Shown one piece after another: positions 55,331 through 64,000 of a DNA stretch of 64,000 nucleotides (position 1 is its first letter; every line of letters starts with the position of its first letter). The notes below the pieces were generated by a model, which had not been told where the DNA came from, ran no database searches, and saw only the letters and a list, made by a program, of their open reading frames with translations. The translations under genes were made by a program, and so were the position numbers. Source of the DNA: Tipula vernalis (Eukaryota; Arthropoda; Insecta; Diptera; Tipulidae). The stretch lies in assembly GCA_958295665.1 (NCBI GenBank), contig OY282559.1, positions 263,662,057-263,726,056 of the forward strand. Direction: 5' to 3'.

Positions 55331-57110
55331 AAAGCCTTTCGACTTTTGTTTGGTGACATTCTATGCCCACCCATGCGTGGCTTTGTCGTTCTCTGTCCTG
55401 TTTTCCGGCGAGATGTTATTTATTTTATTTCGGGCCCGCCAGGCCTTTTTATTGATTTTACTTTTATTTATTGTATTCTGCGTGTTATTATGTATGTTTG
55501 TTTACTGTTCAGTTGCTGAAAAACATATATAAAAACATCATAGAATTTCAGACCAAAAGAAAACCATCCAGTTGAATGTATTTATTTGCATAATTTTGAT
55601 TACTAATCATTACATAATGTTTTACAAAATCCGCTGTCACTGGTTATAATCTGAAAATTAATTTAAGCATCTATTAATATTTTATAAATATTTATAGATT
55701 TAATTATACTTAACTCAAGCTACGATACGATAAAATGTTTATTCTGATTCACAGTTCACACAACAATCCCAAATTTAAATTTTACTAGCTGTCATATCAA
55801 AAATGTTTCACGTTTATGTTGTTCTCCTAAATTTTTAGCGGTGACATCTATGAATTAACATTCTATCTAAGTTCTATTATTTGTACTAATATTTGCTACT
55901 ATAATAATTACTAAATCAAATGTACTAAAAGCCAAAGTACTATAAACTGTACTAAATATAAAATGTCAAACTTTTGTTTAAAATGAAAATTTAATGACAA
56001 TTATTCTCTTGAGCTTAACGCATCAGTCTTTTTTCATCAAAAATATTGTAAACCAGCAGTTCATCAAAATGAAACCCGAGCGTTTTATTACTTCAATTAC
56101 AACTTGGGAAAATTGGGCAGCTCTAAGGAAAACAGTTTGGAGCAAATACACATCTTTCGGCTGCATCCCAACATTTACGTTATAAAATAGAAACCGAACG
56201 GGTAATTTTGTGAAACAATTTATCTTTCTGATTGACCCTTGAAGTTAATCAACGGCAACATTCCTCAGAATTATTATTTTGGTTACTTCCCTAATGACCT
56301 TCAAAGTTAAAAGAAAACCGTTGAAACAGTAAACAGTTTGTTTATCTACAAGTGAAATGTTTGAAATTATCATGAAAATCATAAATTTATCTATTTTACC
56401 GCTAATTGTGTAAGAAGATCTAAAATTGTTCTTGTTAAATTTTGTTTTTGAATTTAGACAGTCAAATAAGCATCAAATTTTTAAAAATATTTATAAGTTG
56501 AAAATGCTGCAGTCATATTTCTGGCTGAAATTTTTTTAAGTTGAACCGCCGTTTTAATTCCTGCAGCAACACTCTCGCCGAAACTTGGTTTTGCTAATTT
56601 AACGCTCAGATTTTCTAGGATAAATATGTTTATAAGTTAATTTTGGACAACATTTGGTAACGAAATTTTTCTCCAGATTATAAAGCTCCAATAATAATTG
56701 TCCACCTATTTCAAATTTAGGTCTGGGTGGGTCAGGTAAATTTGAAATATCTTTAAGTGTGAAGTTATTTGATGAACCAGAGCTAATGTTGAAATATTCA
56801 TTTATTTCTGTTTGTTCGGTTAAGGGATTATGAGTATGAAGTTTATGCTAAAAAAATAACAATAAATTACACTGTTAAATTAGCTATTTTTCCAATTGGA
56901 ATTTAAATTATACGAAAATTTAAATTTTTTGTAATTTTAGATTTTTCGTACCACCAAACAGATTCTTTTCATCAGGAAACAGGTTCTTTTTATCGTTTTC
57001 AGATAGCTGGACCATCTGTTTATCTCGTTAACCAAAAGCATCCAATTGTGTTAAACATTACTATATTTCAGATAATTTAAAAGTTGACTAATTTTTGATG
57101 GTTTAAATAA
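55331..57110. other. AT-rich spacer, no gene recognised
   Basis: The first 200 bases are GC-richer and may still belong to the LOA 5' region. The rest is AT-rich with no coding signal. At 57101-57110 lies the target-side sequence next to the Helitron 3' end. Confidence 0.5.
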
Positions 57111-57140
57111 TTAGTACCAAGGGACCGAGTTTCGCTCGGT
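57111..57140 (-). repeat. Helitron 3' hairpin and CTAA end
   Basis: The stem ACCGAG (57124-57129) pairs with CTCGGT (57135-57140) over a five-base loop. Nine bases outward on the minus strand the sequence is CTAA (plus-strand TTAG, 57111-57114), followed by T. Confidence 0.85.
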
Positions 57141-57191
57141 GAAACGGTTTTTTTAATCTCTTTCGCAAAACCACTTTAATTTCATTTTATT

Positions 57192-59478
57192 TTATTCTGC
57201 TGAGACATAAAAATCGATGCTGCCGAGGTAACCGTCGTCGCTGTCACTATCAAGACTTATAAAAGTTTCATCAGGAGCGTTCAATGCTTCTTTCCACACA
57301 ACATTACACGTGCGACGTTCATTTTCACGTGGTAACAAAACTTTCAAGCTATTTTATCGTTTAACACGGGAAAATGCTACGTACAACATACCATGATTAA
57401 AGACAGGTGTACGAAGGTCGACGCCAACAAATTCGATCGTTTGCCCTTGAGATTTATGCACGGTCATCGCAAACGCTGGTCGAAGCGGAAATTGATGTCG
57501 TTGTATTGTACATCCAAGTTAACCTTCACTGGAGTCGAGCGTAACTCGAGGAATGTGTACTTCTTGTCCAGCTTTTCCCCCCAGTAATTATTTTTGCTTT
57601 AACTACGTTGTTACATAATTCGGTAACAATCAGGAGTGTTTCATTGCACATACTCTCCGAAATATCTAAATTACGCATTAGCATAATTATCGTATGTTTC
57701 TTTAGTTTTAATTCATGGGGTGGCAAATCAGAAATTTCAATCGAATTAATAAATTCTGGCGTGAATTCAATACCTCCTTCCTGTTTATCTTTCACAGAAT
57801 CATGACTTTTATACAATTTGTATTCTCCTGGGAGACGATCGACGATCTCAGCATTAATACTACTGACTTCTTTGTTCAGCGGTGCGAGAATAACACGTTC
57901 CTTCATTCCATCGTAATTTTGATTCGCAAGGCAATTTCCAAATACATCTTTGATTAAATTACCACTGGAAATTATATCCTCAGGTAATTCGATTTTAATG
58001 AAGTCATTTTTTGGAAGATTTCCATTTCCCAGTTTCAGGATATACTTTGCGATTCCTGTGAGACTTTTTTTGATCGACAAATCAAGTGTTTCACTACGTT
58101 TGCTGTGGAGTTGAACAGGTAAGCAATGACGGAAATCACCTCCAGGGACTAAAATTTTTCCTCAAATGGCAAGTTTGGATTTGCAATAGACCGCAACAAC
58201 TGATCCAAATTTTGTAAACCATACTTTGGTAACATCGGTGCCTTATCCATAAGGAAAACATCAACTTGAGCGAGTTCTGTAGCTTTGACTGAACTAGGTT
58301 TAATGCTGGAAATTGAATCTGACGAAAGCGGAACTTTCAGACCAAATGTCTTGTGTGATGTTTGTCCAGCAGGCAATAGAGTTTATGCGATTCCAGTAAA
58401 TGCCCTACATTTTACTTTGCGATTTTGGCCAGAAAGTAAGTGATACAAGGTCTTATACACGAAGGTTTAACCGGTACCGCCTGGTCCACCTATGAAAAAA
58501 CATTTTGTTTCAACATAGTTAGAGTCATTGGCTGCACGTAAAATACGGTACACAATTTCAATCTGTTTTCCTTGCAGAAGCCGATACATGCGTTCTCCAG
58601 TAGCAGCTGACTACCATATCGTTCCACCCAGAAACGAAAATTTCGACCTTTTGTTGCTGTCGTAATTAACTTGAATGCAATAATACGATAAGCACGTTTG
58701 ATTGCAGCATCCTCAGATCTATTATTTCGTCGTGCTTGCAGAATAAAATATTCAGCCAACTGATTTTTGAATCTTTCCCAGAGACCTTTTGGATCTTCGG
58801 GACATCCAAAAATAAGAATCTGAATGAAAAGTATTCACATTACCGAAGGCATTTGGACAGTGCTGATTCTTCTAGACAATCTATCTACTGTTTATCGTCG
58901 AAGGCGAGGCCATGAGCTAGGCAAGCTTGTTTGTATGTCGCATAACGAATGTCATTCAAAGTAAGGAGATCATCAAAACTTGTTGCGTTCTTCACATGAT
59001 AGAGGAGTACTCGCAAATGGAAGCATTCTGGTTGAGCAACATAATTTACGTAGTGAATTCGACCAATGACACACAATCGACGGATTCGCGGTTCCCAGCT
59101 GCTCGTTTTTCCAACCCATTTAAAATTGTCGGACATTTGCCAATAGTAATAGTAATTCTGGTTTGTTTGCAACGCCTGGTTATTTCGAAAATACGCTTCC
59201 AACATTGAACAGTTTGTCCAATATCTGCGAGATCTTCTTGGGCTTGGTCAATATCTTGCATTCGATATTGAATGAAATGAATATTCAAGCGCTGAACGAT
59301 ATGACTCTTTCTTTGAATTTCGAGGCCAAATAATCGCCAGCATGCTTCATGTGCTGTAATGCAGCGACCTTCCACATAGGTGTCTGCTTCATTATAAATC
59401 AAACTCCGTTGATTTTCGACAACTTTTATTGAAGCGCAATCGTATCCTTTGTAGATGTATTTTTATAAATATTTTAAC
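57192..59478 (-). pseudogene. Helitron helicase (Pif1-type) remnant
   Basis: The Helitron protein would nick and unwind DNA for rolling-circle transfer. Read on the minus strand: KYIYKGYDCAS and YVEGRCITAHEACWRLFGLE (59460-59310), CFHLRVLLYHVKNATSFDDL (about 59020-58960), the Walker A region GGPGGTG-stop-T (about 58495-58465) in which the expected Lys codon is TAA, Walker B VFLMDKAPM (about 58265-58235) with Lys where a Glu is usual, VILAPLNKEVSSINAEIVDRLPGE (57900-57830), PPHELKLKKHTIIMLMRNLD, and the final helicase motifs [12 protein letters not shown] and [10 protein letters not shown] (57470-57360). It ends with a stop at 57192. Frameshifts and stops separate the blocks, and both ATP-binding motifs are damaged. 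Confidence 0.85.
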
Positions 59479-61540
59479 GGACCTATCCTGCCAAACATCT
59501 TTTTTGGATTGACGAGTTGATTTTGGTATGAGGTTCTGCATGGTTTGTCGCAGTTGGTCGATAACTGGGTCGGTATTTGGTAAAGGTGAAAGAGGATTTT
59601 TGATAAAGAATTCGCCGGGTAACTTGATGCTTTGACCATAAACTAGTTCCGCTGGTGAGCACTTCAGATCTTCTTTCACTGTTGCTCGGATTCCAAGTAG
59701 TACGATTGGTATTTCCGAGCGCCAGTTAATTGTATTGCTTCTGGCCATTAGTGCGGCTTTGAGTTGCCGACGGAAGCGTTTGACCGTGCCATTAGCCTGA
59801 GGATGATAAGCCGTTGTACGTATATGATGTGAGCCCAGGAGTTTTGTTAACTCTGTGAAAAATTTAGACTCGAATTGCGTCCCCTGATTGCTTGTGATTT
59901 GAAGGGGCACGCCGAATCGTGATACGTAATTGCTAACAAATATAATGACAATGGTTGCAGCTGATATATTTGTCATGCAGTAAGCTTCATGCCAGCGAGT
60001 AAAGCGATCAACACACATGAGTAAGTAAGTATATCCATTAGATGGGGGAAGTGGACCTACGATATCTAAATGGATGAGCTCAAATCGACCAGGTGGAATC
60101 TCGAATTGTCCATGGCAGGATAAACAAGACTGGGCCCAATTGCCTACGTCTTTGTTTATACTGGGCCAAAAACAGCGAGCAGTAATCAATTTACGAGTTG
60201 CACGGACTCCAGGATGTGCAATGTTGTGTAATGTGTCGAAGATGGTTCGACGTAGTGATGATTTCGAGGCCAGGTAGTTTGAAAAGCTCTAGTTTCAATG
60301 ATGAACTAGTGTGACCTTCGGAACCAGAAAATAAATTCTAAAGTTCTAGGTCTGCTTTGTGGGTAGTTGCAGTTTTGTGCAAGTCGATGTGAGTTTCGAC
60401 TGTGGCCGTTTCGTTGTCGGTTGTGCGGGATAGTGTGTCCGCGACAACGTTTTCACTTCCGTTAACATGCTGAATGTCCATGGTAAATTGACTAATGTAA
60501 TCCAAGTGGCGAGATTGCCTTGGATTACGTTCAATTTTAGCTGTGAAGTCCCGACCTTCGACAAAATATCTGAAGTGTTTGACTGCCAGATATATTGCGA
60601 GTAATTCCCGATCGAATGCGGAATATTTCTTTTTCGGCATCCGAGAGTTTTCTTGGAAAAGAATCCCAGTGGCTCCCAACACTCGTTATTGTACTGTTGC
60701 AGTACTGCGCCGACAGCCGTGTTTGATGCGTCAGTGGTTAAGCTGAGCTTGGAGTTGCTCAGTGGGTGCGCCAAAAGTGTTATCTGTGCCAATTCAGTCT
60801 TTAATGACGTGAATGCTTGTTGACATTCGTCGGGCCAAGAGAAGTTCTTGGCTGTCTTGGGCTTTTTGGGTAAAGCAGCCAAGTGACTGTGAATTAGTGC
60901 GAGTGTTTGTGCGAGTTTTGGTATAAATCGGTGGTAGTAATTTATCATACCGATGAATCGCTGAATACTTTTAATTGAAGTAGGAGCTCGGAATTCCCTA
61001 ATAGCGTTAATTCGTTCTTCAGACGGCAGAATACCATTAGGGGTAATCTTGTGGCTGAGGAAATCAAGAGTTGCTGCGCCAAAAACGCATTTGAAACTCT
61101 TGATATGAACATCAAACTGAGCTAACCTGTGGAAAAGTTGTTCCAGGTGAAGTTTGTGTTGTTCCTCACCATGCGAAGCCACAAAAATGTCGTCAATGTA
61201 GACGAAAACGAAGTCTAAGTCAAGTACGACTTCATTCATGAAACGTTTGAGCGTGATCGCCGCGTTAAAAACGTCTTCAGGTGCGACGGGAATTAGATGA
61301 TAAGCTCTAACCAGATCAATCTTGGAGAATATTTTGCATCCATGCAATTGCATAGAGAAATTCTGAATGTGAGGTATCGGGAAGCGATCCGGTGTTGTAA
61401 CCGTATTTGAACGCCGATAGTCCCCACATGGTCTCCAATCTTGCACCAGTATCGATCAAGTATGTTAGTTTTTCTGTAGTGTCTTGGATGAAAAGACGGC
61501 TATTGATTTGTTTCAACTTAGGGTCAGAAGCGGACACCGT
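59479..61540 (-). pseudogene. Gypsy pol remnant: protease, RT, RNase H, integrase with lost active sites
   Basis: The protease end reads [20 protein letters not shown] (about 61505-61440). The RT has [26 protein letters not shown] and the catalytic [10 protein letters not shown], but the block between AITL and RFMNEV is deleted, removing part of the palm. RNase H begins [15 protein letters not shown] (about 60755-60710) and continues after a frameshift near 60680 ([20 protein letters not shown]). The integrase (60189-59480) has CLSCH of the zinc domain and HLDIVGPLPP with the first Asp, but SNQGTQF and ANGTVKRF show Asn and Lys where the second Asp and the Glu are expected. So both RT and integrase are dead. 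The last 25 or so codons of this frame are Helitron sequence. Confidence 0.85.
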
Positions 61541-61629
61541 ACGCTTTATAGGTTTGAGTTTTGGTCAGTGTCCATTGTCGCTATCTTATTGGCTGGTTTG
61601 AAATCGCATGGTTTAGTGTATTTTTGGGC

Positions 61630-62447
61630 CACGACGCCAAATTTACGGTGGTACCAGCATATACGTGGTTGATTTTGGCGATTTTCGGAATTGTAGCGGT
61701 ATCGCATTTGCGAATATGATTGTCGGCCGCGTGAACGACTTCTGCTGGTATTTGTGAGTCTAAGTTGTCTCGACTATTTGATGTTGAGTTGGCTCTACCG
61801 TGTTCAGGATTCGAATCGCCTTGATGCTGCCTGTGAGTTGGTCTAGACGGGTGCTGGACCGCACCAATGGCGTTTGTTACTGATAGTGCCTCATGCAGCT
61901 AATCGGCCGTCTTCGCCAGGTCGTCCGTTGCTACCGATTCCGGTTAAGCTACTAGCGCCAACTTGATAAACTCTGGTAACCGTCGGAGCCAAAGTGATCT
62001 GATTATTATAGGGTTAAAATTGCTTCCAGCTAAACTTTTGATTTGACGCAAGATTTCTGAGGGTCGTCGGTCTCCTAAATCCAGCCCACTCAACAGCGTC
62101 TCCAATCGCCTCTCCTCTGATGTTGAGAGTCGCTCAATTAGCAGTCGTTTGATCGTTTCGTAATGATCCGAAGCCGGAGGGTTTTCCAATAAGTCAGAAA
62201 TGATATTGCAGTTATCCGGTGATAGTGTGGAAAGAAGAATGAACCTCTGGCGATCGCTCGAGACCTTCTGCATTTCAAATTGTAGCTCAGCCATAAGAAA
62301 CCAATTCTTTGGGTTGCTTTCCCAAAACTGAGGCAGCCTGATGGCCATGGTTTGAGCTATGGTCTCCGAAGATGTGCCAAGTATGTTTTTATTGATTTCT
62401 TTCATGGTTACGTCATGACCGGTCTGCTTCTTTTCCTCATCACTCAT
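61630..62447 (-). pseudogene. Gypsy gag remnant
   Basis: The likely start is the internal ATG at 62447-62445 (MSDEEKK), because the open frame before it is a hydrophobic AT-rich run unlike gag. The domain has MAIRLPQFWESNPKNWFLMA, then QMQKVSSDRQRF-like sequence, LLENPPASDHYETIKRLLIE and SEERRLETLLSGLDLGDRRP. This is typical of gag in insect gypsy elements. The frame stops at 61944; later frames contain CWYHRKFGVVAQKYTKPC (about 61655-61600), a zinc-binding segment with one Cys changed to Tyr. It would form the capsid-like particle if intact. Confidence 0.75.
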
Positions 62448-62679
62448 GTTAAGTGAGAGAACCGAATGTATTTGTGTACAGGTAATGTGTTGCGAAACAA
62501 AAAACAAAATAAATCGCAATACACGAAAAAAATAAAAATAAAAAAATATCAAAAATTGACTGATTACCCTTTTAGTGAAGAAAAAAAAAATCGTTGGCCG
62601 TCGAGATCCCGCCGAATTACTGACTGGCGTGTCGCCTTGTATTGGGGCTTTATAAATTAAATCAAATCAAAAAATTTTA

Positions 62680-63779
62680 TTGGGTGTGCAAATAAATTTC
62701 CGACTTTTTTTTACTGAAATAAAAGACTTTAGTTTGTGTAGAAAATGAAAGAATGTTTTATTCAAAGTATGTTCCTTCGGAAGCTATAACCTTCGCTCAT
62801 CGTTCAAGGAATAAACGGATTCCCCGAAGGAAGAAGTCCGGTGGTTTCAAGGCGATCCAGTCATCGACCCATTTGTTGACTTTTTCATATGAAGTGAAGT
62901 GCTGTTGTGCCAGGGCTGATTGCATCGACCGGAACAAGTGGTAATCAGAGGGAGAAATGTCTGGTGAATACGGCGGGTGGGGTAAAATTTCCCAGTTCTG
63001 CCTGTCCAAGTAATTTTTGACAGGTATAGCAACATGTGGCCTAGCATTGTCATGTTGCAAAATAATCTTACTGTGCCTTTTGTCCCATTCCCGTCGTTTT
63101 GCAGCTAGAGCTTGCTTTAAAGCCATCAGTTGTCGTCGATAAACTTGTCCCGTAATGGTTTTACGCTCTTTCAGCAGCTCATATTAAACGACACTCTGCA
63201 TATCCCACCAAATACAAAGCATCACCTTCGAACCATGGATATTTGCTTTTGGCTTCAACGGCCCTGGTTCACCTGGCTTGACCCACGCTGGTTTGCGTTT
63301 TGGATTGTCATAATGGATCCATTTTTCATCCCCAGTGGTGATCCGATGCAAAAACCCCCTTCTTTGTTGTCGTTGAAGCAACAATTCGCACACGGTTTTC
63401 CGACGTTCCATGTCCCTTTCTTTCAATTTGGGTGGCACCCAATTTCCCAGCTTCTGAACCAATCCCATTGCATGTATACGTTGCGAAACACATTGTTGGG
63501 TAATATTCAATTCTTCTGCCAATTGTTTTTCAGTCTGACAAGGGTCAACAAAAAATAATGAAGTAAAACTTCCCGCAAATGTTGTTTTTTGGCACAAAAT
63601 TCGACATTTTCAATTACATGAAAATAATTGTTGTTTACGCTTTGAACAAATGTCACTAGTAATTAATCAAGCTTGACATCTAACCTCCAAAAAACATTTA
63701 TTGCCCGATTGAATAATATGCAAGCAGTGATACTAACGACACCTATCTAAAAAGGTCGGAAATTTATTTGTATACCCAA
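62680..63779 (-). mobile_element. 1.1 kb mariner (DD34D) element with clean ends, deleted gene
   Basis: The ends TTGGGTGTGCAAATAAATTT and (reverse-complemented) TTGGGTATACAAATAAATTT continue to match through CCGAC, with two differences in the first 25 bases. TA lies outside each end (62678-62679, 63780-63781). The length is about 0.2 kb below a normal mariner, in line with the internal deletion in the transposase. It lies upstream of the gypsy gag and so inserted after that element. Confidence 0.93.
62797..63610 (-). pseudogene. Mariner transposase, DD34D, deleted and interrupted
   Basis: On the minus strand the N-terminus (CAKKQHLREVLLHYF, in a shifted frame near 63590-63555) jumps within a few codons to CQTEKQLAEELNITQQCVSQ, so most of the first HTH region is deleted. 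The catalytic parts remain: TGDEKWIHYDNPKRKPAWVK, then a stop near 63184, QLMALKQALAAKRREWDKRH, LQHDNARPHVA, and PPYSPDISPSDYHLFRSM. Counting from the Asp of HDN to the Asp of PSDYH gives 34 residues between, as in mariner. One in-frame stop plus the deletion and shift make it inactive, while its ends could still be recognised by a related enzyme. Confidence 0.92.
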
Positions 63780-63781
63780 TA

Positions 63782-64000
63782 ATAAATGAGCGAGCCGCTA
63801 CATTAAACGAGATTTGTTTGTCGGATATGAGGGTTAAGCTAAATTTGTAAATTTATTTGTGAAAGTCGAGCAAAAAATAAAGACATAAAAAGAAGGCAAA
63901 ATCGTAATCTTTAGGTTAGATTTTCTGCCATTTAAGTTTTTTTCTGTATTCTGTAAAAAACTGCTGTTTGTTTTCCTCAGAGTGTAAATTTTTCGTTCTT
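63782..64000. other. Right edge, no gene recognised
   Basis: This could be leader or LTR sequence of the gypsy element continuing beyond the mariner insertion, but no LTR edge or primer site was recognised. Confidence 0.4.

Larger units (their letters stand above)
57111..59478 (-). mobile_element. 3' part of a Helitron with a recognisable 3' terminus
   Basis: The minus-strand end reads hairpin (ACCGAG...CTCGGT), nine bases, then CTAA followed by T. This is the Helitron pattern of a hairpin before CTRR and insertion at A/T. Upstream on that strand is the helicase half of the RepHel protein. The Rep half is missing: at about 59478 the sequence changes abruptly to gypsy integrase. There is no target duplication, as expected for Helitrons. 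Confidence 0.85.
59479..62620 (-). mobile_element. Gypsy-type LTR retrotransposon remnant, fused to the Helitron
   Basis: Read on the minus strand, gag (62447-61630), protease (about 61520-61440), RT (61446-60700), RNase H (60690-60340) and integrase (60189-59480) lie in the gypsy order. No LTR was recognised at either side. The 3' end is cut inside the integrase C-terminal region, where Helitron sequence begins. A mariner element sits in the sequence just upstream of gag. Confidence 0.8.

Overview
The window reads as intronic DNA of a large, AT-rich insect genome, most likely a higher fly. Only two short stretches look like host coding sequence, both on the + strand. They are an Asn/Ser/Gly-rich exon (9991-10201) and a PDZ-encoding exon (26551-26785), with canonical splice signals and compatible phase 0. 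The PDZ sequence is that of a syntrophin, and the best gene guess is the fly Syn1-type syntrophin. On this reading the window is part of one syntrophin gene: an upstream intron, a 16.3 kb intron, and a downstream intron running past the right edge.

Nearly everything else is mobile DNA, mostly dead and often nested. From left to right: a BEL/Pao element (about 1.0-5.85 kb, -) with a LINE in its gag; a decayed Helitron (7.2-9.0 kb, +); the first syntrophin exon; a 5'-truncated LOA-type LINE with a 25-base poly(A) tail (11.2-13.2 kb, +); a hAT-like element bounded by an 8-base duplication (16050-19877) that holds a 314-bp MITE and a second BEL fragment; a third BEL element (20.9-24.2 kb, +); the PDZ exon; and a MITE with long inverted ends (28.4-28.9 kb).

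From about 29.4 to 44.5 kb lies a composite built on the remains of a two-gene DNA transposon. One gene has C2H2 fingers and a CACTA/tnp2-like core. The other is spliced, and its exons now lie on opposite strands. The composite was entered by a LINE, by a 3.3 kb foldback-like element, and by a near full-length 6.2 kb LOA LINE flanked by a perfect 10-base duplication. The foldback element holds a DD41D mariner remnant and a large palindrome of 108-bp repeats.

To the right are a degenerate repeat-like region (44.5-47.1 kb), an apparently intact Tc3-like transposon (48788-50369), a decayed LOA LINE (51.5-55.3 kb, -), the 3' part of a Helitron with a recognisable 3' terminus (57111-59478, -) fused to a broken gypsy element (59.5-62.6 kb, -), and a 1.1 kb mariner with clean ends (62680-63779).

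The elements do not form a pathway. What links them is order of insertion and decay. The Tc3-like element is the only one with an unbroken transposase and matched ends. No tRNA, rRNA, CRISPR array or prokaryotic gene was seen. Family names come from motif recognition by eye, and coordinates of decayed pieces are approximate.
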